A stretch of DNA of 64,000 nucleotides from Streptomyces ureilyticus. Its GTDB lineage: Bacteria > Actinomycetota > Actinomycetes > Streptomycetales > Streptomycetaceae. Both the position numbers and the translations under genes were made by a program. The stretch covers positions 1-64,000 of the forward strand of contig NZ_JAAKZX010000006.1 of NCBI RefSeq assembly GCF_011045025.1. The letters are read 5' to 3'. Positions 29,465-37,460 of the stretch are shown here, one piece after another. The notes under the pieces are model-generated. The model was given only the letters and a program-made list of their open reading frames with translations, was not told the origin of the DNA and did no database searches. How positions within the stretch are numbered: position 1 is the stretch's first letter; each line of letters opens with the position of its first letter.

Positions 29465-31150
29465 TCAGGACGCCGGTACGCGGGTGAACCGCCCCGCCAC
29501 CCGCAGGTCCGCCTCGATCGCGTCCACCGTCGTACGCAGCTGAGGCAGCACCTCCGCGACGCACTGCTCCGGAGTGCGTCGCGAGCTGTGCATGGCGACG
29601 TTCACCGCGGCCACCACCGTGCCCGTGCGGTCGCGGACCGGGACGGCGATGGAGCGCAGGCCCTCCTCCAGTTCCTCGTCGACCAGCGCGTAGCCGTCCT
29701 GTCGTACGTGGTCCAGGACGGCCGTCAGCGAGGAAGGGTCCGTGATCGTGCGCGGGGTCAGCTGCGGCACGGCGGGGCTGGGGCGTTCGGCGGGGGACAG
29801 GTCCGCGAGCATGACGCGGCCCAGTGAGGTCGCGTACGCGGGCAGACGGGTGCCGACCGTGATGTTGACGCTCATGATGCGGCTGGTGGCGACGCGCGCC
29901 GTGTACTGGATCTCGTCGCCCGCCAGGACCGCCAGTGACGCCGAGTCGTGCAGCCGGCCCGCGAGTTCGGCCAGGTACGGTGCCGCGATCTGGGGGAGCG
30001 TGGTGCGGGACAGCGGCGGAAAGCCGAGGCCCAGGACGCGGGGCGTCAGCGCGAAGGTCCGCCCGTGCGCGGTGACGTACCCCAGGTGCTCCAGCGTGAT
30101 CAGCGCCCGGCGAGCCGTCGCCCGCGCGAGCCCCGTGGCCCGCGCGACCTCCGTGAGCGTCAGCTCGGCCCGCCCCTCACCGAACGACGTCAGCACCGTC
30201 AGCCCCCGCGCCAGCGACTCGACGAACTCCCGGCCCAGCTCCTGCTTCGACGCCCCCGTCCAGACGGCGAGCCCCGACGGAGCGGCCGGAGGAACGGCCG
30301 TGGCCACCCGCGGACCGGCGCGCAGATCCCCTTCCATCGCGCGCACGGTCTCCCGCAACCGAGGCAGCAAGGTCTCCCGCAACGAGTCCGCCGTATGCCG
30401 GCTGGTGTGACTCACCACGCTCACCACACACGCGATACGGCCACTGCCGTGATCGCGTACGGGCATGGAAAGGGCGACCAGCCCCGGCTCGATCAACTGG
30501 TCGTCCAGCGCCCAGCCCCGCTCGTCCGCCTCCCGCGCCCGCTCCCCGAACTCCCCGTCCGCGGTGGGACGTTCAGCAGGCGGCAAGGCCGGGAAACCCC
30601 GGTCCTCGGGATCCGCGGCCCGCCGCTCGCGCCACCGCGCCCAGTCCTGCTCGCTCCACTCCGTGGCGAACAGCGGTCCCGGCGCGGTGCGTTCGGCCGG
30701 CAGCAGATCGCCGATCCGGAAGCTCAGCGACATCGCCCGCCGCCGGGTCGCCTGGTGGATGAACCGGATCCCGTCCCGGTCGGCGACCGCCAGCGACACC
30801 GACTCGTCCAGCTCGTCCGCGAGCGCGTCGGCCCGCCCGTCCAGCAGCCGGGGCAGCCGCAGCGCGGCCAGATACGCGTTGCCCAGCTCCATCAGCCGCG
30901 GCGCGAGCACGGCGTCCCGCCGATCGAGACGTACGTACCCCATGCGCTCCAGCGTCGCCACGATCCGGTCGACGGTGGACCTGGCGAGGCCCGTGGACCG
31001 CTCCAGTCCGCTGAGACTCGACGTCCCGCCCGCCTCGGTGAGCCGGCGCAGCACGGCGATCCCGCGCATCAGCGGGGCGACGGCTTCCGCGGGCACGGGC
31101 GCGCCGGCATCGGGGGTGCCGGGCGCCGGCGTGAGGTCTGTCGATGACAT
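29465..31150 (-). CDS. tandem double IclR-family regulator (two complete IclR units fused)
   Basis: A 561-residue protein made of two full IclR regulators in series. Unit 1 has a winged helix-turn-helix (about 27-90, LSGLERSTGLARSTVDRIVATLERMGYV) and an effector domain (about 100-275). Unit 2 has helix-turn-helix LTLTEVARATGLARATARRALITLEHLGYV (about 312-345) and a second effector domain (about 360-550, with ILGLGF-like and VAAVNVAMHSSRRTP motifs). Normal IclR proteins are about 260 residues. The closest functional relatives are PcaR/PcaU/PobR regulators of aromatic-acid (beta-ketoadipate) catabolism, but no such genes lie here. ATG at 31150. Confidence 0.85.
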   Translation of the reverse strand: MSSTDLTPAPGTPDAGAPVPAEAVAPLMRGIAVLRRLTEAGGTSSLSGLERSTGLARSTVDRIVATLERMGYVRLDRRDAVLAPRLMELGNAYLAALRLPRLLDGRADALADELDESVSLAVADRDGIRFIHQATRRRAMSLSFRIGDLLPAERTAPGPLFATEWSEQDWARWRERRAADPEDRGFPALPPAERPTADGEFGERAREADERGWALDDQLIEPGLVALSMPVRDHGSGRIACVVSVVSHTSRHTADSLRETLLPRLRETVRAMEGDLRAGPRVATAVPPAAPSGLAVWTGASKQELGREFVESLARGLTVLTSFGEGRAELTLTEVARATGLARATARRALITLEHLGYVTAHGRTFALTPRVLGLGFPPLSRTTLPQIAAPYLAELAGRLHDSASLAVLAGDEIQYTARVATSRIMSVNITVGTRLPAYATSLGRVMLADLSPAERPSPAVPQLTPRTITDPSSLTAVLDHVRQDGYALVDEELEEGLRSIAVPVRDRTGTVVAAVNVAMHSSRRTPEQCVAEVLPQLRTTVDAIEADLRVAGRFTRVPAS

Positions 31151-31261
31151 GGGTTCTCGGGTTCTCGGCTTTCCGTGGCGGTGTCCGGAACACGGTAACC
31201 ACCGCCCAGTACCCACGAGCCCCGCACGAACCACCCGAGCCCGAACCGGAACCGCCCCACC

Positions 31262-32542
31262 TCACCGCCGCGTGACGTACACCCGCTGATTCCCGTCCCC
31301 GTCGGCCTCCCCGACCCGGATCCGGATCCCCTCCCGTACGTCCTTGAACTGCCGCCCCGGACCGAACGCCGCGTCCGACAACTCCGCGTGCACGTTCGGA
31401 CCGGGAGTGCACCCGCCGCTGTCCTTGGTGGCGTCGACCACGTGGATGGGGCCGTGCCCGGTGTCGACGTCCGCGTCCACCTTGTAGACGAGTACGCCCG
31501 GCTTGCAGACGTCCTCGTCGTTGCCGCCGGGGGTACGCAGCTCGACCGCGTACCCCCGCTTCGCGCCGATCGGCAGGAAGACCAGCTTGTCGCCGCCGCG
31601 TTCGGGCAACGGGGTCAGCACATGCTCGGTGGAGCCGGGCGCGGCCACGCAGGCGACCTGGGCGTCGTCGAGCCAGCCGAGCTTCCACTTGTGCCAGGCC
31701 AGCAGATCGTTACCGGCCCCCCAGTCCTCGCTCATGATGTCCCAGTGCCCGACGGCGCCGCCCCCGTCCCGGGTGTAGAGGTCGGGCAGGCCGAAGACAT
31801 GGCCGTTCTCGTGGGGGAGTACGCGATAGCCGGTCTTGCCGTACGAGCCGGAGCCGTCGTCCTGGCGGCTGTAGATGAAGGACGCGTTGGCGACGGGCAC
31901 ACCGTCGGCGACCGGCGCCTCCGCGTTGCCCGCGAAGGTCACCGACAGGACGGTGTCCAGGGCGGAGGGGCCCGCGTTCGGGGTGACCAGGACGTTCAAC
32001 AGGTCGTACGCCTTGAAGTCGACCATCGGATCGGCCACGGCGACGAGGTCCTCGACCAGCTTCCGGTACGCGGGATCGAAGGGGGCGCCGCGTTCTATCC
32101 CGTACGCCTTGAAGGGCTTGGGCATCCGCAGCCAGTCGCGGACGGGGGCGACGGGGCGGTAGTCGAGACGGCCGTACGAACTGGTGCGGAACCAGCGGGT
32201 GGTCTGCGGGAAGAACTCCCGATAGCGGTCGAGCGCGCTTCCCCTGCCGGGTGCGTCGGAGAAGTCGACCATGAGGTTCAGGGCCCGGACGGTGCCGGTG
32301 GAGCGGGCATAGCCGGGCGGGGTCGGGATGCCCTCCGAGAGCTGTACGTCCACCGCGCCGCTGAGCCTGCACGGGCCGAGCGCCGCCGGGCGAGCCGTCG
32401 CGACCGGTCCCGCCGCCGTCGCCGAACCGGCCGGCAGCCGGCCGCTGTCCGCCGAGGTGCTGACCACCAGCGTCAGCAGGGTCATCGAGGCGAGGGTGGC
32501 GGCACGGCGGCACGAACGTATCCGGCGGCTGGCGGGCTGCAT
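31262..32542 (-). CDS. secreted M6-family (immune inhibitor A-like) metalloprotease
   Basis: A 426-residue exported protease. The signal peptide (CRRAATLASMTLLTLVVSTS) is followed by an Ala-rich stretch. The zinc site is HENGH (H244 and H248, the HExxH motif) followed by VFGLPDLY, which matches the M6 family's HExGHxxGxPD pattern. The start PGYARSTGTVRALNLMVDFSD also fits M6. The C-terminal part includes AVELRTPGGNDEDVCKPGVLVYKVD. The gene is transcribed divergently from a TetR/MFS pair, with a CRP-type palindrome in the shared 250-nt region. Confidence 0.85.
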   Translation of the reverse strand: MQPASRRIRSCRRAATLASMTLLTLVVSTSADSGRLPAGSATAAGPVATARPAALGPCRLSGAVDVQLSEGIPTPPGYARSTGTVRALNLMVDFSDAPGRGSALDRYREFFPQTTRWFRTSSYGRLDYRPVAPVRDWLRMPKPFKAYGIERGAPFDPAYRKLVEDLVAVADPMVDFKAYDLLNVLVTPNAGPSALDTVLSVTFAGNAEAPVADGVPVANASFIYSRQDDGSGSYGKTGYRVLPHENGHVFGLPDLYTRDGGGAVGHWDIMSEDWGAGNDLLAWHKWKLGWLDDAQVACVAAPGSTEHVLTPLPERGGDKLVFLPIGAKRGYAVELRTPGGNDEDVCKPGVLVYKVDADVDTGHGPIHVVDATKDSGGCTPGPNVHAELSDAAFGPGRQFKDVREGIRIRVGEADGDGNQRVYVTRR

Positions 32543-32662
32543 GCAGGGGGCCTTTCGCTCCAGGCAGCCTGCTGTTTCCGGCTGCACCCTGTGCGATCAC
32601 CCTGTTCCGTCTCCTGGGAGGGCGCGCGCTGGAGGAGACCGAACGTGGGTCTCCCGAGGGGC

Positions 32663-32678
32663 TGTGACCCGGATCACA
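32663..32678. promoter_or_regulatory. CRP-type operator (TGTGA-N6-TCACA)
   Basis: TGTGACCCGGATCACA matches the CRP/FNR-superfamily consensus exactly; with flanking C/G the 18-bp palindrome has perfect 6-bp arms. It lies 121 nt upstream of the M6 protease start and 116 nt upstream of the TetR start, so either or both genes could respond to cAMP-Crp. Confidence 0.6.
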
Positions 32679-32704
32679 GGGAATTTCCTCAGGTGGGAAA
32701 TATC

Positions 32705-32721
32705 CGGGGAGCGTCTCCCCG
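32705..32721. promoter_or_regulatory. palindromic site upstream of TetR gene
   Basis: CGGGGAG-CGT-CTCCCCG, two perfect 7-bp arms around 3 nt, 73 nt before the TetR start. Its position suits an operator for the TetR protein itself, but a simple hairpin is equally possible. Confidence 0.35.
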
Positions 32722-32793
32722 TTTAGACCTGTGTCCGAGCGAAGCGGGGAGTCCTTCCCCGGATCGCCAGCCATCAGCACTCAGGAGTACGCC

Positions 32794-33438
32794 GTGCGGA
32801 CCGCAACCCCCGAGCAGCGCAAGGCAACCCGGCCGCGGGCCGATGCCCTGCGCAACCGGGAGCGGATCGTCACCGCCGCCCGGGAGATGTTCGTCGAGTT
32901 CGGCCCCGATGTGCCGCTCGACGAGATCGCCCGCCGGGCCGGCGTCGGCAACGCCACGGTGTACCGCAACTTCCCGGACCGCGACGCACTGGTCCGGGAG
33001 GTCGTCTGCTCGGTCATGGACCGCACGTCGGAGGCGGCCGAGCGCGAGCTCGCCGAGACCGGCGACGCGTTCGAGGCGCTGTCGCGCTTCGTGCACGCCG
33101 CCGCCGACGAGCGGATCAGCGCGCTCTGCCCGATGGTCTCCAGCACCTTTGACCAGCACCACCCGGATCTGGAAGCCGCGCGCCGGCGCATCGAGGACCT
33201 GACCGAGCGATTGATGGAGCGCGCCCGCCTGGCCGGGCAGCTCCGCCCCGACGTGGGCGTCGGCGACGTCATGATCGCCGTGGCCCAGCTCAGCAGGCCC
33301 CCGGCCGGCACCGGATGCCTGAGCCACGACCGGTTCGTCCACCGACACCTGCAGCTGTTCCTGGACGGTCTGCGGGCGCCGGCCCGCTCCGAACTGCCGG
33401 GCACGGCCGCGACCATGGAGGACCTGCGACGAGCCTGA
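32794..33438 (+). CDS. TetR-family regulator of the adjacent MFS exporter
   Basis: A 214-residue repressor. The TetR helix-turn-helix is at about residues 25-70 (RIVTAAREMFVEFGPDVPLDEIARRAGVGNATVYRNFPDRDALVREV). The C-terminal sensor half has the pattern of multidrug-exporter regulators. GTG at 32794 is chosen because AGGAG lies 6 nt upstream; a GTG at 32731 is also in frame. The MFS gene follows 159 nt downstream on the same strand, the usual arrangement of a drug-responsive repressor and its exporter. Confidence 0.85.
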   Translation: MRTATPEQRKATRPRADALRNRERIVTAAREMFVEFGPDVPLDEIARRAGVGNATVYRNFPDRDALVREVVCSVMDRTSEAAERELAETGDAFEALSRFVHAAADERISALCPMVSSTFDQHHPDLEAARRRIEDLTERLMERARLAGQLRPDVGVGDVMIAVAQLSRPPAGTGCLSHDRFVHRHLQLFLDGLRAPARSELPGTAATMEDLRRA

Positions 33439-33597
33439 CCGATTAGTCCCGACCGATTAGTTCGGCGCCCCAAACCAGTCACTAGAGCACCAAGCTTCCG
33501 GCCGCCACCGGCAAAGACGTCGACGGGGACGTCACCGCCGGGGAGCCGTCCTTTTTCGACACTTTTTCCGTCACGAAGTCCAGAAGTGGGTACCCCC

Positions 33598-35139
33598 ATG
33601 TCTGAAACAGACCAGGCCACCGCCGCCAAGGCGCCGGCTTCCGATCCCAACCGCTGGAAAGCGCTCGTCTTCATCGCGCTGGCCCAGCTCATGGTCGTAC
33701 TCGACGCGACCATCGTGAATATCGCCCTGCCCTCGGCCCAACAGGACCTGGGGATATCGGACGGCAACCGGCAGTGGGTCGTCACGGCCTACGCCCTCGC
33801 CTTCGGCGGTCTCCTCCTCTTCGGCGGCCGGATAGCCGACCTGTGGGGCCGTAAGCGGGCCTTCGTCGTCGGCCTCATCGGCTTCGCCGCGGCCTCCGCT
33901 CTCGGCGGCGCGGCCACCAACGAGGCCATGATGTTCGGCGCCCGTGCCCTCCAAGGCGTGTTCGGCGCGCTGCTCGCGCCCGCCGCGCTCTCCCTGCTCG
34001 CCGTGATGTTCACGGACGCCAAGGAGCGCGCCAAGGCGTTCGGCATCTACGGTGCGATCGCCGGTGGCGGCGGCGCCGTCGGCTTCATCCTCGGCGGCGT
34101 CCTGACCGAGTACATGGACTGGCGCTGGACGTTCTTCGTCAACATCCCGTTCGCGATCATCGCGGCGCTCGGCGCGTACTTCGTCATCCGTGAGCCGGAG
34201 GGCGGCCGCAACCGCAACCCGCTCGACATCCCGGGTGTCCTGCTGTCCACCCTCGGCCTGGTCGCGCTGGTCTACGGCTTCACCCGCGCCGAGTCCGACG
34301 GCTGGGGCGACTCCGTGACCGTCGGCATGTTCGTCGCCTCCGCGGTCCTGCTGCTCGCGTTCGTCGTCACCGAGGCCAGGGTCAAGGCCCCGCTGCTGCC
34401 GCTGCGCGTGGTCACCGACCGCAACCGCGGCGGGGTGTACCTCTCGCTCGGTATCGCGATCATCGCGATGTTCGGCACGTTCCTGTTCCTGACCTACTAC
34501 CTGCAGATCGTGAAGGGCTACTCGCCGATCAGCACCGGCTTCGCCTTCATGCCGATGATCGTCGGCATGATGGTCGGCTCGACCCAGATCGGCACGCGTC
34601 TGATGACCCGCGTTCCCGCGCGGCTGCTGATGGGCCCCGGCTTCCTGGTCGCCGCGGTCGGCATGCTCCTGATGACGCAGCTGGAGATCGGCTCGTCGTA
34701 CGCCTCGATCATCCTGCCGGCGATGCTGCTGCTCGGTCTCGGTATGGGTACGGCGTTCATGCCGGCCATGTCCCTGGCCACCCTGGGCGTCGAGCCCCGG
34801 GACTCCGGTGTCGCCTCCGCGATGGTCAACACCTCGCAGCAGGTGGGCGGTGCGATCGGCACGGCCCTGCTGAACACGATCGCCGCGTCGGCCACGACCT
34901 CCTACATCGCGGACAACATCGGCTCCGCGACCTCCCGCTCCCAGCAGCAGCTGGTCCAGCTTCAGGGCCAGGTGCACGGCTACACCAACGCGATCTGGTT
35001 CGCCGTCGGGATGCTGGTGCTCGCCGCGGTCATCGTCGGCACCCTCGTCAACGCCGGCCGCCCCGACATGTCGGAGACGACCACCGGAACGGGTGACGAG
35101 GCCGAGGACGAGCTGCGCGTCCCGGTGATCGCACACTGA
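33598..35139 (+). CDS. MFS drug:proton antiporter, 14-helix DHA2 (EmrB/QacA) type
   Basis: A 513-residue inner-membrane exporter with 14 predicted helices. Family motifs are LDATIVNIALPSAQQDLG in helix 1, the loop motif GRIADLWGRKR, and the DHA2-type GGAVGFILGGVLTEYMDWRWTFFVNIP. It exports hydrophobic drugs using the proton gradient; the substrate cannot be read from sequence. ATG at 33598. It pairs with the upstream TetR gene and ends at a terminator shared with the convergent MarR gene. Confidence 0.9.
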   Translation: MSETDQATAAKAPASDPNRWKALVFIALAQLMVVLDATIVNIALPSAQQDLGISDGNRQWVVTAYALAFGGLLLFGGRIADLWGRKRAFVVGLIGFAAASALGGAATNEAMMFGARALQGVFGALLAPAALSLLAVMFTDAKERAKAFGIYGAIAGGGGAVGFILGGVLTEYMDWRWTFFVNIPFAIIAALGAYFVIREPEGGRNRNPLDIPGVLLSTLGLVALVYGFTRAESDGWGDSVTVGMFVASAVLLLAFVVTEARVKAPLLPLRVVTDRNRGGVYLSLGIAIIAMFGTFLFLTYYLQIVKGYSPISTGFAFMPMIVGMMVGSTQIGTRLMTRVPARLLMGPGFLVAAVGMLLMTQLEIGSSYASIILPAMLLLGLGMGTAFMPAMSLATLGVEPRDSGVASAMVNTSQQVGGAIGTALLNTIAASATTSYIADNIGSATSRSQQQLVQLQGQVHGYTNAIWFAVGMLVLAAVIVGTLVNAGRPDMSETTTGTGDEAEDELRVPVIAH

Positions 35140-35168
35140 CGGGACGGCACGGGGTCTCCCACTGACCC

Positions 35169-35208
35169 TCGTACGTACGCAGTGGTGGGGACGACTTCGT
35201 ACGTACGA
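35169..35208. repeat. nested palindromes built on GTACGTAC
   Basis: Two 11-nt inverted copies, TCGTACGTACG (35169-35179) and CGTACGTACGA (35198-35208). Each contains the self-palindromic 10-mer CGTACGTACG, so each arm can pair with itself or with the other. They lie just before the main terminator hairpin. Confidence 0.7.
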
Positions 35209-35213
35209 ATCCG

Positions 35214-35256
35214 GGATCTGCCCCGGCTCCATGAGCGGTGGAGCCGGGGCAGATCC
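35214..35256. terminator. bidirectional terminator between MFS and MarR genes
   Basis: Perfect 18-nt arms (35214-35231 and 35239-35256) around a 7-nt loop. It lies between the convergent MFS and MarR genes, 75 nt after one stop and 22 nt from the other. Confidence 0.85.
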
Positions 35257-35277
35257 ATGCCCGGAGCGGGCGTGCGC

Positions 35278-35781
35278 TCAGCGCAGCCAGGGCAGATCCG
35301 CGCTCGCGTCCTTGGGCTCGAGGCCTTCGGCGATGATCTGCAAGGCCTCGCCGAGGGCCTTCTGCTGGTCCGGGGAGAGCCGGTTGAAGACGGCCTGGCG
35401 TACGGCGTTGACGTGACCGGGCGCGGCCTGCTTCAGAACCGACATGCCCTGGTCCGTCAGGATCGCGAACTGTCCGCGCTTGTCCGAGGGGCAGTCCTCG
35501 CGCCGGACCCAGCCGTTCTTCTCCAGCCTGGCGACGGCGTGTGAGAGCCGGGACCGCGTGATCTTCATCGTCATCGCGAGTTCGGTCATCCGCAGCCGCC
35601 TGTGCGGTGCCTCACTGAGGCATGCGAGCAGGACGTAATAGATGTGCGGCATACCCGCGTCGCGCTGCAGCTGACGGTCGAGATGGTCCTCAAGGAGGGC
35701 GGTGGCGTGCACATACGCACGCCAGACGCGCTGTTCCTCATCGCTGAGCCAGCGCGGCTCTTCAACGTGTGCCGTATCCAT
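35278..35781 (-). CDS. MarR-family transcriptional regulator
   Basis: A 167-residue protein with the MarR winged helix-turn-helix at about residues 55-110. It contains LRMTELAMTMKITRSRLSHAVARLEKNGWVRREDCPSDKRGQFAILTDQG, including the wing motif DKRG. It is divergent from the LigB-type dioxygenase gene across 129 nt. That A+T-rich spacer holds CTTGAAT and ATTCAAG as separated inverted copies. Such MarR/dioxygenase pairs usually form a regulator-target unit that senses phenolic or electrophilic compounds; the ligand is unknown here. Confidence 0.88.
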   Translation of the reverse strand: MDTAHVEEPRWLSDEEQRVWRAYVHATALLEDHLDRQLQRDAGMPHIYYVLLACLSEAPHRRLRMTELAMTMKITRSRLSHAVARLEKNGWVRREDCPSDKRGQFAILTDQGMSVLKQAAPGHVNAVRQAVFNRLSPDQQKALGEALQIIAEGLEPKDASADLPWLR

Positions 35782-35910
35782 GTATCTACTGTAGACGACC
35801 CCTCCTTGAATTTTAAACGAAAGAGAGGTATTGTCCTTTTCAGATAAGTTGAGGATTCAAGTACAAGGTCAAGTGCTGAAGCCACGAGGTCCCGGAGGGG
35901 AGCCGCCGTC

Positions 35911-36717
35911 ATGTCCGCCGCCACCGAGGAGCGCACCGTTCCCGAGCGCATGCCCGCGCTCTACCTCTCGCACGGAGCCCCGCCGCTGGCCGACGACCCC
36001 ATCTGGCCCGGCGAACTGGCCGCCTGGTCGGCCGGCCTGCCGCGCCCCAAGGCGATCCTCATGGTCTCCGCCCACTGGGAGGAGGCCCCGCTGGCCCTCG
36101 GCGCGGTCGAGACCGTCCCGCTCGTCTACGACTTCTGGGGCTTCCCCGAGCACTACTACCGGGTCCGTTACGAGGCTCCCGGCGCCCCCGAACTCGCCGA
36201 GTCCGTACGCAAGTTGCTGCGCGCCCCCGGCATCCCGGTGCAGGACATCCCCGACCGCGGCCTCGACCACGGGGCGTACGTCCCGCTCGTCGAGATGTTC
36301 CCGGCCGCCGACATCCCCGTACTGCAGATCTCGATGCCCACGCTCGACCCGGTCCGTCTGATGGACATCGGCCGCAAGCTGGCACCGCTGCGCGACGAGG
36401 GCGTCCTGATCGTCGGCTCCGGCTTCTTCACGCACAACCTCGCGGCGCTGCGGCACACGGGCGGCGGCGTGCCCTCCTGGTCGAGCGAGTTCGACGACTG
36501 GGGACGCGACGCCCTGGACGCCGGTGACATCGACGGACTGCTCGACTTCGAGCGCAAGTCCCCGGCCGGCCGCCTCGCCCACCCCCGCACCGAACACTTC
36601 GCCCCGCTCTTCGTGACCATGGGCACGGCGGACGCGGTGGGCGAACTGAAGGGCCAGAGGTCCGTCATCGAGGGCTTCTGGATGGGCATGGCGAAGCGGT
36701 CGGTGCAGTTCGGCTGA
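35911..36717 (+). CDS. LigB/DODA-type extradiol dioxygenase-like protein
   Basis: A 268-residue protein of the class III extradiol dioxygenase / 4,5-DOPA dioxygenase family (YgiD-like). Metal-binding histidines are visible at H21 (YLSHGAPP) and H55 (MVSAHWEE), with a further conserved His in GLDHGAYVPL, and GSGFFTHNL fits the active-site loop. Members open catechol rings using Zn2+ or Fe2+. The length of about 265 residues is typical. GGAGGGGAG precedes the ATG. It is divergent from MarR and probably controlled by it. The natural substrate is unknown. Confidence 0.85.
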   Translation: MSAATEERTVPERMPALYLSHGAPPLADDPIWPGELAAWSAGLPRPKAILMVSAHWEEAPLALGAVETVPLVYDFWGFPEHYYRVRYEAPGAPELAESVRKLLRAPGIPVQDIPDRGLDHGAYVPLVEMFPAADIPVLQISMPTLDPVRLMDIGRKLAPLRDEGVLIVGSGFFTHNLAALRHTGGGVPSWSSEFDDWGRDALDAGDIDGLLDFERKSPAGRLAHPRTEHFAPLFVTMGTADAVGELKGQRSVIEGFWMGMAKRSVQFG

Positions 36718-36772
36718 GGACCCCTGTTCGGGTAAGGACCCCGAAAGGCTGTTCCCGGGGCGGCGAGCGCCA

Positions 36773-37291
36773 CTAGAGTTTCTTCTCGTACCAGGCCACG
36801 TCCCAGTACTGTCCGAACTTCCGCCCGACCTCGCGGTACGTGCCGACGTAGCGGAAACCGAAGCGCTCGTGGAGTCGTACGGAGGCCTCGTTCGGCAGGG
36901 CGATCCCCGCGTACGCCCGATGCAGGTCCTCGCGAGCCAGATCCTCGAACAGGGACTTGTAGAGCAGCGTGCCGATGCCCCGGCCGCCCGCATCCGGGGC
37001 GAGGTAGACGGTGACCTCGACGGAGGTGCCGTAGGCGGGCTTGGCTCGGTAAAGGCTGGATGTGGCGTAACCCAGAATCTCCTGTGAGTCCACGTCCGCG
37101 GCAACCTTCAGGCGGTGCGGACCGTCTTCAGGGTGGGAGAGCAGCCAAGGGCGGCGTTCTTCCGCAGTGAAGACCGCGGTATCGAAAGTGATGGGCGTCT
37201 CGCGTACGTAGTGGTTGTAGAGGTCGGTGAGAGCGACGAGGTCACCCTCGACTCCTGGCCTGACCAGCACCTCTGTACGTTCCGACGACAT
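36773..37291 (-). CDS. GNAT acetyltransferase, phosphinothricin N-acetyltransferase-like
   Basis: A 172-residue protein with the complete GNAT fold. It has RPGVEGDLVALTDLYNHYVRETPITFDT at the N-terminus, the acetyl-CoA loop VYLAPDAGGRGIGTLLYKSL (R/Q-x-x-G-x-G type) and the C-terminal ALPNEASVRLHERFGFRYVGTYREVGRKFGQYWDVAWYEK. This closely follows the Bar/Pat family that acetylates phosphinothricin and related amines or amino acids. GGAGG precedes the ATG at 37291. A detoxification or amino-acid acetylation role is likely. Confidence 0.85.
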   Translation of the reverse strand: MSSERTEVLVRPGVEGDLVALTDLYNHYVRETPITFDTAVFTAEERRPWLLSHPEDGPHRLKVAADVDSQEILGYATSSLYRAKPAYGTSVEVTVYLAPDAGGRGIGTLLYKSLFEDLAREDLHRAYAGIALPNEASVRLHERFGFRYVGTYREVGRKFGQYWDVAWYEKKL

Positions 37292-37460
37292 CTGGCCTCC
37301 CTTTGTGGCGGCACAGGGTACTGCAAGATCAGAAAAATTGAGGGGCGGGTTGGGAATTCTGTCCGGATTCCAGTCGTTGATTCCATTGGATGCCGGGCAC
37401 CCGGAAGGGTGGCCGAACCCCCACAGATGACCCGCAAGCCCACCACGCAAGGGAGCACGC

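Noticed and set aside
32731..32793. An upstream GTG start for the TetR gene at 32731
   Set aside because: AGGAG is placed correctly for the GTG at 32794, and the added 21 residues are not TetR-like.
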